From a virus, in the IMG/VR virus record IMGVR_UViG_3300032516_000004, positions 113,942 to 177,941 of that record: DNA of 64,000 nucleotides; one strand, given 5' to 3'. The translations under genes were made by a program, and so were the position numbers. The first letter of the stretch is position 1; each line of letters opens with the position of its first letter. This document shows positions 15,383-23,430 of this stretch, piece after piece. The notes beneath the pieces are model-generated. The model searched no databases. It worked only from the letters and a program-made list of their open reading frames with translations, and was not told the origin of the DNA.

Positions 15383-16792
15383 ATGGTTAATAAATGTGTT
15401 GATATTGTGGTTGGATTGCAGGGTGGTTCAGAAGCAAAGGGAAAGTTAATTACTGCACTCCAGGATGTTTCATATAAAGCCATATGTCGTTCGGGCTCAA
15501 CTAATGCATCTCATGGTGTTGTATTTAATGGAAATAAGATTTTCTTTCATCAATTTCCGTGTGGTTGTCTACATTTTCCTAAAGCTAAAATTATTTTAAC
15601 TGGAAATGCACAAATTGATCACGAATATTTGAATAAGGAAATTCAGATTTTAAAGGATAACAATCGTTGGCTTGATGAAAATGGTAAACCGCGATTGATT
15701 ATTGATCCCAATGCCACCATTATTGATTCTGTTGATAAAATGGCTGAGAATGGTGGTCGTATGCCAGATTGCGGTGAGCTTTACTATCATCCTCGTGATT
15801 GTACGGTTCATAATCTTGCACATGATCGTCAAGCTGGTGATGAAAAGGCCTGGACTAAGGTTGCTGGTACATGTGTTGGGTGTCCCAAATTACCAGCTGA
15901 TAGCGCTTGGGCTAAATTAGGTAGTACAACACACGGTGGTGGTGCTAATTCGATTAGAAAGATTACGCGTGGCACCAAAATGGCAATTATGCTTGGTCAG
16001 GAATTTGATCTGGCTAAGTATTTTAGAAGTAAACTTCCAGAAGACGCTACCAATGACGAAATTCAAGAATTTATTCTTGAGACTGTAAATAATGGACCGA
16101 TTAGAGATTGGGCTCCTGCCGTTGAGGCGTCTCCAGTAAGATTTGCGTCTGACGATCAAGTAATCAAACCATTTATTGGAGACACAGTAGATATTTTAAA
16201 TAGAATGATTGATCATAATGAATCAATATTACTAGAGGGAACACAAGGATCTATTTTGTCTCTACACTTTGGCCCACAAGGGAAGACCACTAGTCGAGAT
16301 ACCAACGCATCCAATTGGGTGATGGAGGCTGGTATTAGCCCGCTAGCAGTACGTGATATTTATGGGGTATGTAGAACATTTCCCATTCGTGTTTTTGGTG
16401 ATTCAGGGCCGATGCCTGGTACAGAGATTACTTGGGAAGAAGTCACTAAGTTTTCTGGTTCACCAGAACCAATTGTAGAGTTAACGAGTGCAACCAAGAG
16501 AAAGAGACGTGTTTCTACGTTTGGAGAAGAGTCATTTAGACGTGCATTAGATCTTAATCGCCCCACCAAATTGATGCTGTCTTTTGTGGACTATCTAAAT
16601 TATGAAGATAAAGATAAGTCTTCTTGGGACAGCCTAACACAGAAAACGAGAGATTGGATTACCGTCTTGGAAACCAAGATGGGTATTTTCTTCAATTATT
16701 TGTCAACAGGCCCAGCACCGGAGCACACTATTATTCGTAAGTCGCCTGGTGAATTGGCGGTCCAAGCTCAGATTGGGCGGCAAACCCTGTAA
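15383..16792 (+). CDS. purZ: PurZ-like 2-aminodeoxyadenylosuccinate synthetase
   Basis: The product is 469 residues of the adenylosuccinate synthetase family. The P-loop reads GLQGGSEAKGK, where PurA has QWGDEGKGK: the catalytic Asp is replaced by Ser16, and the partner His is kept (NASH, His44). Further family blocks are GSTTHGGGA, EGTQGS (285-290), TSRDTNASN and a C-terminal STGPAPEHTI. The Asp-to-Ser/Gly change defines PurZ, which joins Asp to dGMP with ATP to give the precursor of 2-aminoadenine (Z) nucleotides. An insertion around residues 120-175 carries four Cys (130, 140, 164, 167), possibly a metal site. A strong CAGGAG site precedes the ATG. An ordinary PurA is unlikely given Ser16. 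Confidence 0.85.
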   Translation: MVNKCVDIVVGLQGGSEAKGKLITALQDVSYKAICRSGSTNASHGVVFNGNKIFFHQFPCGCLHFPKAKIILTGNAQIDHEYLNKEIQILKDNNRWLDENGKPRLIIDPNATIIDSVDKMAENGGRMPDCGELYYHPRDCTVHNLAHDRQAGDEKAWTKVAGTCVGCPKLPADSAWAKLGSTTHGGGANSIRKITRGTKMAIMLGQEFDLAKYFRSKLPEDATNDEIQEFILETVNNGPIRDWAPAVEASPVRFASDDQVIKPFIGDTVDILNRMIDHNESILLEGTQGSILSLHFGPQGKTTSRDTNASNWVMEAGISPLAVRDIYGVCRTFPIRVFGDSGPMPGTEITWEEVTKFSGSPEPIVELTSATKRKRRVSTFGEESFRRALDLNRPTKLMLSFVDYLNYEDKDKSSWDSLTQKTRDWITVLETKMGIFFNYLSTGPAPEHTIIRKSPGELAVQAQIGRQTL

Positions 16793-16806
16793 TCAGGAGA
16801 GAAATC

Positions 16807-16980
16807 ATGAAAAAGAAAAGTAAACGATCCGAAAGTAGTGTAACCTTAGAAATGCATGAAATTGAGTTGGAATTGTATAGATTAAAACTACATATAACTA
16901 ATAAATTATATACGGAAGTAGTAAATCAAGGTAATAAAATTACAATTGAACGATACCTTGCTTTACTAGCAACACTATAG
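16807..16980 (+). CDS. 57-residue hypothetical protein
   Basis: A strong CAGGAGAG site precedes the ATG 14 bases after the PurZ stop. The product begins MKKKSKRSESSVTLEMHEIE and is basic at the N-terminus then helical. Its TAG stop overlaps the GTG start of the next frame by one base. Probably co-transcribed with purZ; no function evident. Confidence 0.65.
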   Translation: MKKKSKRSESSVTLEMHEIELELYRLKLHITNKLYTEVVNQGNKITIERYLALLATL

Positions 16981-17432
16981 TGGACGCTAATATCTTTTTA
17001 TATTTTGGTTGTGGTATTATGCTGGTCATGATACTTATGTGGCTTTATGGAAAAGTTGGATGTACTCAAGATTGCAGTCATGCCAAGCGTTTACGAAATC
17101 GCACTCGATTTACACAAGGAGTAGTCACGATGATAGAAACCACTGAAATAGAGCGCGAGTATCTTCAACGACTGTACGCGAGCCTTCAATCTCTGGTTGA
17201 ATTGCAAATAACCTCCAGGTTGGTGCATGAAGTCGAAGAATTGTCACGCAGCACATTGGTTGCGCTTAAAGCGTCTGGTGAGCTTCGCACCTTTGATGAC
17301 CTTAGTGTAACAGTGGACGATATTCGTCATTACATATGCATCACTCCAGTAAAGCATCATGACTTGGGCATCCATCTTCTCTCGGGTGATGCACGTCTCT
17401 TGAAAATGAAGGAGAACAATTATGAATCGTGA
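16980..17432 (+). CDS. hypothetical protein; membrane-anchored if started at 16980, soluble if started at 17130
   Basis: The full frame from GTG 16980 is 150 residues with one membrane segment (IFLYFGCGIMLVMILMWLY). An in-frame ATG at 17130 has a textbook AAGGAG 8 bases upstream and would give a 100-residue soluble helical protein (MIETTEIEREYLQRL). Two products from one frame are possible. The second half is less AT-rich than its neighbours. No family recognised. Confidence 0.5.
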   Translation: MDANIFLYFGCGIMLVMILMWLYGKVGCTQDCSHAKRLRNRTRFTQGVVTMIETTEIEREYLQRLYASLQSLVELQITSRLVHEVEELSRSTLVALKASGELRTFDDLSVTVDDIRHYICITPVKHHDLGIHLLSGDARLLKMKENNYES

Positions 17433-17517
17433 CGAACTTCTGGCAGGGCTCAAGGATACGATAGACCGCATCCGACCGATGGGGATTGTGGTCTCATTTG
17501 TGAGGTACAGCACATAA
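17422..17517 (+). CDS. 31-codon frame with strong ribosome site, possible gene remnant
   Basis: AAGGAG lies 7 bases before the ATG. The product (MNRDELLAGLKDTIDRIRPM, continuing 11 more) stops at 17517. Another AAAGGAG plus ATG follows at 17536 but stops after 10 codons. The pattern of good initiation sites with very short frames suggests decayed genes. Confidence 0.35.
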   Translation: MNRDELLAGLKDTIDRIRPMGIVVSFVRYST

Positions 17518-17573
17518 AAGGAGTTGATATCATGACGAAGCGATGGCGAGTGGTGATGTCGTAGCCATGAGGG

Positions 17574-17780
17574 ATGCAATTGGGTGATGTAAAAATTCTT
17601 ATGGGTGAAGATGAACAACATCGACCAGTACCCTGTTTTAAGATGTTCAATATTCATGATTCTAAGGATGTAAGACTTATAGAATATGATATTTCAATCA
17701 AACATTTCATGGCGGAGTGTGAACGACTAACTGATGATGAAATTGCAATACTAGTTGCTAATATTGTACTCAATGCGTAA
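17574..17780 (+). CDS. hypothetical protein, 68 residues
   Basis: The product begins MQLGDVKILMGEDEQHRP and ends LTDDEIAILVANIVLNA. The ribosome site is poor (GAGGG abuts the ATG). The 3' end overlaps the start of the ImmA-like fragment. No family recognised. Confidence 0.45.
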   Translation: MQLGDVKILMGEDEQHRPVPCFKMFNIHDSKDVRLIEYDISIKHFMAECERLTDDEIAILVANIVLNA

Positions 17781-17997
17781 TCAAGAAGCTGAGGCAAATG
17801 CGTTTGCTATGGAATTGTTGATGCCATCTAATATGGTAAAGGAGGCTCTCAAACGATTATATAGTCGTCATCCGGACATTATGGATGATCAAGTAATTCA
17901 GGTGTTGGCTCGGAAGTTTGCGGTCCAGGAATATCTGATGACATTACGTCTACATCAGCTGGGCGCATTCAAGGATATAAATGCCAATGTGCTCTAG
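17773..17997 (+). CDS. ImmA/IrrE-type C-terminal fragment without the HExxH motif
   Basis: The product is 74 residues from ATG 17773. QEAEANAFAMELLMPSNMV and LARKFAVQEYLMTLRLHQLG match the segment that follows the catalytic HExxH helix in ImmA/IrrE metallopeptidases (E-x-AN-x-FA-x-x-LLMP, then the lA-x-x-f-V helix). The HExxH itself is absent upstream in every frame, so this is a truncated or stand-alone derivative. ImmA proteins normally cleave phage repressors. Confidence 0.6.
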   Translation: MRNQEAEANAFAMELLMPSNMVKEALKRLYSRHPDIMDDQVIQVLARKFAVQEYLMTLRLHQLGAFKDINANVL

Positions 17998-18193
17998 CTA
18001 CCAACATGTAGAAAATAAGGTTGATAAAATTAGCATGCTTGAATACGTACGGATATTGAAACAAAGCTGTGATGAGGATCCAGGTAATGAGGCATGTCAT
18101 ACATGTGCTCTCAGGAAAGACCATCGTAAGCTATTAATTTTCTTAGAAAAGGTATGCGTGTTATTTGAGTCTGCCATCGTGTATACCCCATAA
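17981..18193 (+). CDS. hypothetical protein, 70 residues, Cys-containing
   Basis: The product begins MPMCSSYQHVENKVDK. It contains CDEDPGNEACHTCALRKDH, a spacing that could bind zinc. It overlaps the preceding gene by 17 bases. Confidence 0.5.
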   Translation: MPMCSSYQHVENKVDKISMLEYVRILKQSCDEDPGNEACHTCALRKDHRKLLIFLEKVCVLFESAIVYTP

Positions 18194-18223
18194 ATTTGTC
18201 AGATGATTGTGTTATAGTTGGTC

Positions 18224-18493
18224 ATGCATAAGGTGACTATTAAACGAACATTTAATATTGGGAACTTTGAGTCATTGTCTCTTGAGTGGACAGGCGAACA
18301 TGAAGATGTCAACAAGGCTAGATTATTGGCTAATCGACAAATATTGGAGATTGTGCAGCGGGATCTTATTAGGATTATACATTCTAGGGAAGCAGCGGGA
18401 GTTACCACTCCGATAATTTATGAAACTCAGAACCATTTATGGTATCAGTTGTCATTAGAGCTTGATGGTATTAATCAGGAACTCAATCATTAG
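18224..18493 (+). CDS. hypothetical phage protein, 89 residues
   Basis: The product begins MHKVTIKRTFNIGNFESLSL and is a short beta-sheet followed by helices, resembling small proteins found beside phage single-strand-binding genes. A GTGTTATAGT element upstream resembles the extended -10 before purZ. It is nine bases from the SSB-like gene. Confidence 0.6.
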   Translation: MHKVTIKRTFNIGNFESLSLEWTGEHEDVNKARLLANRQILEIVQRDLIRIIHSREAAGVTTPIIYETQNHLWYQLSLELDGINQELNH

Positions 18494-18502
18494 GAGACAG
18501 CC

Positions 18503-20071
18503 ATGGCGTTTTTGCAGATTAAGCGAGACAGTATTTATTTGAGCATCGAATCTACCCCCAAGCCGATTAGACCGTTGATGTCAGAATCAAAGGGGAAGTT
18601 TGTGTATTCTATTCCGGCTTGTGTGCAGATTATCAACAACGTTAAGAAAGATCGTCGCAGATTTATGAGCCTGGACACTGATTTTTCTAGATGGCTTAAG
18701 AATAATCCAGATCCATTGTGGGATTTGCTAGATACAAAGGATAAATTTGATCGTGATGGTAAACGGCAAGATTTTGCGGTTCGCCCGCAACATATTTTAC
18801 CAATATGGTCTTATATGGATAATGACGTAAAGATTGTTAAGCAGGGAAATCAATTTTATGATGACATGGAAAAATATGATGAGGGTGGTGGTAAAGTTAC
18901 CGATTGTGATTGGATGGCGTGGACAGAGGGGAGTGGTTTTTCTAAGAGATATTTCACTTCTCGTCAAGATAGGTCACAATTTACACCACTTATTGATCCT
19001 AAACTTCTAGCACAGAAAATCCAAGTGCTGATTCAGCAGGCTTTAAGTGATTTGGTTCCATTTAAAACAGAAGATGAGATGCTTAGGTATATTTATGGTA
19101 GTGTGGTAGAAGAAGCTGCGGCGTTTCCGCATGGGGTAAATGCTCCGGCTCAGATTCCAGAGCAAACTGGTATGCCGTATAATGTTATGCCAGCGTATAT
19201 GCCTGGTGGAACCCCACCAATTCAACATGGCGCTTTGCCGACTCCACAACAATGGCAACAGCCACAGCCACAGCCACAGCCACAGCCACCACAGCAGCAA
19301 CCACAACCTCCACAGCAACAATGGTCTCCTCCTGGACCCCAACAACAGATGCCTCAGCAACAAGTGTCTCAGCAGCAATGGACCGCTCCAGTACCACAAC
19401 AAGCATGGACTCCACCAGCACCACAACAAGCGTGGACTCCACCGGTACCACAACAAACTTCACAGCCACAGTGGACACCGGTACAGCAACCACCGGCACA
19501 GCAAGCACCAGTGCAGCAGCCACCGACCCAGTGGACACCCCCACAACCTCAACAGCAGTGGACACCACCTAAAGTTGATGTGCCAAATGCACCGGTTACA
19601 TCTCAACCGGTATTTGCCCCACCAGCTCAACCATCTCAACAGGCACAACCAATGCAGGTTGGTGGACCGGGACAGGTCGTTGTAAGTGGTGGTAAACATG
19701 ATGGTAAAACTTTGGGCTGGATTAAAGACAATGACGCTAGTTATCTCTCATTTTTAAAGGGGAACAAGAAGGAACTTGCACCGGCCATCGAAGCTCTATT
19801 GGGTGGAACCCAACTACCAACACAGACACCTAGCGCTCAACCACAGGCACAACAAGTTAATCCAGATGCTGAGGCAGTAAGATCACAATTGGTAAAAGAG
19901 ATAAACCAAAAAATCATGTCTATTCCCGAATTTCAGGGGCAGGGTGTGGTAACTGCGATGATGCCGTTCTTACAACAAGTAATTGGCACTACCAAATTCT
20001 CTGATGCCCCAATTGATCAACTGCAGACTCTTAAGATGGCTGTTGATACTAAATTAGCTCCAAGAGCGTAA
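18503..20071 (+). CDS. putative single-stranded-DNA-binding protein with Pro/Gln-rich linker and ExoX-C-like module
   Basis: The product is 522 residues. Residues 1-~220 resemble phage SSB/OB-fold proteins (FAVRPQHILPIWSY, KVTDCDWMAWTEGSGFSKRY). Residues ~235-390 are a Gln/Pro-rich linker with repeated QQ-W-TPP-PQQ units. Residues ~394-435 (GGKHDGKTLGWIKDNDASYL) match the small module found at the C-terminus of ExoX-like exonucleases. The last ~75 residues are helical. It is immediately upstream of recA, as expected for a presynaptic partner. The SSB role is inferred. Confidence 0.6.
   Translation: MAFLQIKRDSIYLSIESTPKPIRPLMSESKGKFVYSIPACVQIINNVKKDRRRFMSLDTDFSRWLKNNPDPLWDLLDTKDKFDRDGKRQDFAVRPQHILPIWSYMDNDVKIVKQGNQFYDDMEKYDEGGGKVTDCDWMAWTEGSGFSKRYFTSRQDRSQFTPLIDPKLLAQKIQVLIQQALSDLVPFKTEDEMLRYIYGSVVEEAAAFPHGVNAPAQIPEQTGMPYNVMPAYMPGGTPPIQHGALPTPQQWQQPQPQPQPQPPQQQPQPPQQQWSPPGPQQQMPQQQVSQQQWTAPVPQQAWTPPAPQQAWTPPVPQQTSQPQWTPVQQPPAQQAPVQQPPTQWTPPQPQQQWTPPKVDVPNAPVTSQPVFAPPAQPSQQAQPMQVGGPGQVVVSGGKHDGKTLGWIKDNDASYLSFLKGNKKELAPAIEALLGGTQLPTQTPSAQPQAQQVNPDAEAVRSQLVKEINQKIMSIPEFQGQGVVTAMMPFLQQVIGTTKFSDAPIDQLQTLKMAVDTKLAPRA
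19252..19570 (+). repeat. low-complexity CAGCCA/CACAAC-type coding repeat
   Basis: Within the Gln/Pro linker there is a short CAGCCA tandem array (about 19260-19290), then longer imperfect repeats of the block encoding PQQAWTPPAPQQ. Such arrays vary in length through slippage. The linker is probably disordered. Confidence 0.8.
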
Positions 20072-20075
20072 AAAT

Positions 20076-21236
20076 ATGAAGAAGAAAGATGAAAAAGTAG
20101 CCCCAACCATATCTCAAAGTGGGGATGTGAAGAAAATAAGGGATACCTTAAACACACAGCTTAAGGCCAATGTGGCCCAGGAAATAAAGGAAAAGCCAAC
20201 GATTGTGTTGTCTTCTGGTATTCTATCAATGGATCTTGCTGTCAGTAATGGTGGTTTAGTTCTTGGACGAGTGATGGACATATTTGGTTGGGAGGGCACG
20301 GGTAAAACCTTGATGTGTATGACCATAGGCGGTTATATACAAAGATGTACTAAACTTGATAAAGATGGAAAAGCTGTTAATAGAGTAGTGGCTTTCCTTG
20401 ATGCAGAAGGCACGTTCTCTAGGAGTTTTGCCGCTAGTGCTGGTTTAAATACAGACGAATTGATCCTTGTTCAGAGCACGCCTGAGAAAATTATTTCTGG
20501 TGAAGAATATTTTGATATTATGGCCACATTAATTGGTCTTGGTGCTGATTACATCATTCTTGATTCATGTCCGGCTCTTAATCCTAGTCAAGTAATGATG
20601 AATGTTACCGGTCATGGTCAAAAATCACCTATTGGTCAGCTAATGTCTAGTGGGTTAAATAAGATCACGCCAATAGTTAATGCGAATGGACAAACATTGG
20701 TTCATTTTATTAATCAGAAACGTGGTCGGCCAATGGCTAAGCCGTGGGAAAGCTCTGAGATAGAGACCGGTGGAAATGCATTAAAATTTTATTCGTCATA
20801 TCGATTTGAGGTAGTGCACGCAGAAGATATTCATAAAAATGTGTTGGGTGCTGATGGTGTCTATCGTGAGAAGAAAGTTGGCGTAACATCAAAAGTTAGA
20901 ATTATTAAGAATAAAACAGCACCAATTCCACCATATTTACCCAGTGTTAATTATCATTTTGAGTTCGATGTATATTTTGAGCCATTTAAAGATGAAACAG
21001 GAATGGAGTATCATCGTGGGGTTGATGTTGTAAAAGATTTTGTAGCCACAGGTATTCGTACGGGTGTTATTGTTCAGAAAAGTTCATGGTTTAGTTTTGG
21101 GCCTATTAGTGCTAATGGTGAACAGGCCATGATTCTAAAGGTTAGAGATAAACCAGAAACCATGAATGAAATCAGAGCTGAAGTGTTTGATAAGATGAAT
21201 GGGAAAACTCCTAAAGTAGAGGCACAAGATGGGTAG
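20076..21236 (+). CDS. recA: RecA family recombinase
   Basis: The product is 386 residues. Features: LSSGILSMDLAVSNGGLVLG, Walker A GWEGTGKT near residue 70, the catalytic-Glu block FLDAEGTFS, Walker B YIILDSCPAL and the L2-proximal LVHFINQKRGRPMAKPWES. It forms filaments on single-stranded DNA for strand exchange and replication repair. It follows the SSB-like gene and precedes a resolvase-like nuclease, forming a recombination cassette. The ribosome site is weak, suggesting coupling to the upstream gene. Confidence 0.92.
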   Translation: MKKKDEKVAPTISQSGDVKKIRDTLNTQLKANVAQEIKEKPTIVLSSGILSMDLAVSNGGLVLGRVMDIFGWEGTGKTLMCMTIGGYIQRCTKLDKDGKAVNRVVAFLDAEGTFSRSFAASAGLNTDELILVQSTPEKIISGEEYFDIMATLIGLGADYIILDSCPALNPSQVMMNVTGHGQKSPIGQLMSSGLNKITPIVNANGQTLVHFINQKRGRPMAKPWESSEIETGGNALKFYSSYRFEVVHAEDIHKNVLGADGVYREKKVGVTSKVRIIKNKTAPIPPYLPSVNYHFEFDVYFEPFKDETGMEYHRGVDVVKDFVATGIRTGVIVQKSSWFSFGPISANGEQAMILKVRDKPETMNEIRAEVFDKMNGKTPKVEAQDG

Positions 21237-21810
21237 TAGTAGAGTACAAGTAAAGTGCCCACAGTGTGCGTGTGTTTTTCTTCCATCTCTTGAAGAGACA
21301 CAATCTAGAGCAGGAGCAAGTGCGCGTAGGAAAGGACATGCTTTTGAACGTATCGTAGCTAAGAAACTTCAAACCTGGTGGAATCAAGATGGTAAATTCC
21401 AGTTCGAATTCAAAAGAACTCCGCAAAGTGGGGGCTCTAGTCTTAAACAAGGATGGGGTCTTGCTGGGGATATTGCAACTACCGCTCAAAATTGGCCATA
21501 TCACGTTGAATGTAAAAATGCTCCCGGCAGTTTTGCTGGATTACATCAATTCTTGTCCGCTGAAAAATTCAAATTCTGGGAATGGTTAGAGCAGTGTGGG
21601 CGAGACAGGCCCATTAATAAGTTAATTTTAATAATTTTTAATAGATTTGATCAACCTACCTGGTGCGCGTCACCGGAGGATAGCCTTATAGTGACCGCAC
21701 TTAATGGAACTAATATTAATTATTTTAATCTAGTTAAACGTCCAAGGTATAGTATTTATATTTGGAAGTTAGAGGATATGTTAGCCACCTCTCCGGAGAA
21801 ATGGAAATGA
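21229..21810 (+). CDS. Holliday-junction-resolvase-like PD-(D/E)XK nuclease
   Basis: The product is 193 residues with an N-terminal CPQCACVF half-ribbon. The nuclease core reads RRKGHAFERIVAKKL, FKRTPQSGGS, LAGDIATT and YHVECKNAP, matching the E / GD / E-x-K layout of Hjc-type resolvases. It would cut branched DNA during recombination or packaging. The start overlaps the recA stop by 8 bases. Confidence 0.8.
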   Translation: MGSSRVQVKCPQCACVFLPSLEETQSRAGASARRKGHAFERIVAKKLQTWWNQDGKFQFEFKRTPQSGGSSLKQGWGLAGDIATTAQNWPYHVECKNAPGSFAGLHQFLSAEKFKFWEWLEQCGRDRPINKLILIIFNRFDQPTWCASPEDSLIVTALNGTNINYFNLVKRPRYSIYIWKLEDMLATSPEKWK

Positions 21811-22007
21811 ATAAACCGAATCCAAGATTTCCAATTTGGCCTAATGCAAAGTGTGGACACTGCGGTCATGACGCATCAAAAGATCCTGAGGATCCATATC
21901 ACTATAAGCTTACGTGTCCCACATGCTTTCGTGACGGTTGTGGTGGGCGTATGCCAATGGGACGAGACTGTGAGTGTCCTGAATGTGAGAATGGAGATAA
22001 TGAATGA
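21807..22007 (+). CDS. small zinc-finger protein, 66 residues
   Basis: The start is at the ATGA overlap with the nuclease stop; CCGGAG lies just upstream. It contains CGHCGHDA, LTCPTCFRDGCGG and CECPECENG, eight Cys forming two probable zinc sites. No enzymatic domain. Confidence 0.65.
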   Translation: MNKPNPRFPIWPNAKCGHCGHDASKDPEDPYHYKLTCPTCFRDGCGGRMPMGRDCECPECENGDNE

Positions 22008-22210
22008 AAAAGTTGAATACGTATTGTGTTATGGCCGATATTGAACTTTTCGGCACTAATATAGAGATCGAGGCTAAATCGTTGGAAGAAGCGTTGGAAG
22101 AAGCGTTGGAAAAATCCAAGGAATTAGATATTAACGATTTTATTGATATTAAGGGTCAACATAATGACGATACGTGTCACATAACAGGTTTATGGGAAGA
22201 CAGGAGATAA
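22004..22210 (+). CDS. hypothetical protein, 68 residues
   Basis: The product begins MKKLNTYCVMADIELFGTN. The helical middle is encoded by a 12-bp direct repeat (TTGGAAGAAGCG, about 22082-22110), giving LEEALEEALEKS. It resembles the short beta-alpha-beta DpnD/PcfM-like proteins only loosely. ATGA-coupled to the gene before. Confidence 0.6.
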   Translation: MKKLNTYCVMADIELFGTNIEIEAKSLEEALEEALEKSKELDINDFIDIKGQHNDDTCHITGLWEDRR

Positions 22211-22211
22211 T

Positions 22212-22430
22212 ATGTCATTTCGTTGTGAACAGTGTAATGAGGCTCAGCCGCAAAGATCAAAACCTAATGTGGTGGTGACTGAATGGTATGGTGGTCATGA
22301 TGGATCACGACAGATTAAGCGTGAAAAGAGGCTTTGCGACCGGTGTGCTGGTAAGGATATTAAGTCAGTTGAGCCTGTAATTCTTACACCGCTCGATACC
22401 ATTGCGGTAAAACTTGAGATTCCCGGATGA
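22212..22430 (+). CDS. small zinc-ribbon protein, 72 residues
   Basis: CEQCNEAQPQRSKPN and RLCDRCAGKD give a four-Cys site around a beta core. AGGAGATAAT precedes the ATG. Overlaps the next gene by 4 bases. Confidence 0.65.
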   Translation: MSFRCEQCNEAQPQRSKPNVVVTEWYGGHDGSRQIKREKRLCDRCAGKDIKSVEPVILTPLDTIAVKLEIPG

Positions 22431-22726
22431 TTGCTCCTAGGCCAAGTGCTTGGGCACATGAAATAGCGACTAGCATCATCAATAAGCAGCTTGATTGGAA
22501 GCGGGATAGAACCGCTTTATTACGCGACATGACGCTGGAACTAGAAAAGGCTTACGCGGCAGGTATTGATTGTGGGACTCAAACAGAGCGAAAGAATCAA
22601 ACCTCTCATTTGTTTAATGATTTAGTGCTTATGTGTAGAGCAAGTCCAGAATATAAGAATCACCTTCAAGAACTATGTGCTCGGTACATTGCTAATGAAA
22701 CTGAATGTAATGTGAGGATAGAATAA
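22427..22726 (+). CDS. hypothetical helical protein, 99 residues
   Basis: The product begins MIAPRPSAWAHEIATSIIN and is nearly all helix. It overlaps both neighbours by 1-4 bases. I checked it for MazG motifs and found none. Confidence 0.6.
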   Translation: MIAPRPSAWAHEIATSIINKQLDWKRDRTALLRDMTLELEKAYAAGIDCGTQTERKNQTSHLFNDLVLMCRASPEYKNHLQELCARYIANETECNVRIE

Positions 22727-23130
22727 TGGTCGTTTGTAATGACCCGATTACTATTACCAATATTCTGATTAAGAAACCAGAAGAGGTTACGGCATATATT
22801 AATACTCACGTCTTGTCTCATAAAGTACCACAGTTTACACCAAATCATCCCATTAATGTAACTGATCTAGTGCCGCTTTTATCAATTTTTGCGAATAGTC
22901 ATAGTTATATTACTGAATTATATAACGTGGTGTTTTGCGCCTTATATGAGCAGAAGAAACATAAGCGTTCCAAAGACGGACAACACAGCGAGGATCAATA
23001 CACGGATTTAGAGGCTAAAAAGGAAGTATTGTATCGGACTGCCCAGTCATTGGATAGGATGTATGAAGCAGCGTCGAGAATTATGACGGGGATTGGAGCC
23101 CCTGATCCTAGACAAAGTAGACACCCATAG
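22726..23130 (+). CDS. hypothetical helical protein, 134 residues
   Basis: The product begins MVVCNDPITITNILIKKPE and has a basic centre (QKKHKRSKDGQH) and a long C-terminal helix. TAATG-type junction with the gene before. Position next to recombination genes suggests a DNA-transaction accessory, unproven. Confidence 0.6.
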   Translation: MVVCNDPITITNILIKKPEEVTAYINTHVLSHKVPQFTPNHPINVTDLVPLLSIFANSHSYITELYNVVFCALYEQKKHKRSKDGQHSEDQYTDLEAKKEVLYRTAQSLDRMYEAASRIMTGIGAPDPRQSRHP

Positions 23131-23139
23131 GAGATCAAC

Positions 23140-23430
23140 ATGGCAAACATTAAAGAACGATCATTTGGTGGTACAACCTTTAACTCTGTTAGTCCTAAGG
23201 TGCCAGTTGGTAGAGGCATTAGTAGGAATGAAGCATCGATGTATAATCTTAATCTGTCATATGAAGGATGGTTAAGGTTAGCACAGGCCAGTCATAACGT
23301 CACCGCGTATCTCAGCGAATTCAAAGAACAGTCAAAGGCACATAAACAGGGCGTTAATTTGGTGGTGAATTTTGAGACTGGTAGAGTAGAAGCGGTTGCA
23401 GTTGGCAAGAAACAACTTAACTTGTTCTAA
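23140..23430 (+). CDS. hypothetical protein, 96 residues
   Basis: A GGAGATCAAC site precedes the ATG. The product begins MANIKERSFGGTTFNSVSP and ends GKKQLNLF, which resembles a short C-terminal clamp-binding peptide (QLNLF). That hint is notable because QxxLF-type tails bind sliding clamps, but it is only a motif match. Confidence 0.55.
   Translation: MANIKERSFGGTTFNSVSPKVPVGRGISRNEASMYNLNLSYEGWLRLAQASHNVTAYLSEFKEQSKAHKQGVNLVVNFETGRVEAVAVGKKQLNLF

Noticed and set aside
15383-16792. Ordinary host-type PurA
   Set aside because: The catalytic Asp of the P-loop is Ser, which PurA does not tolerate for IMP chemistry.
18196-18217. Full sigma70 promoter before the gene at 18224
   Set aside because: TTGTCA is followed by TTATAG at only 10 bases, too short a spacer. 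An extended -10 remains possible but is not well supported.
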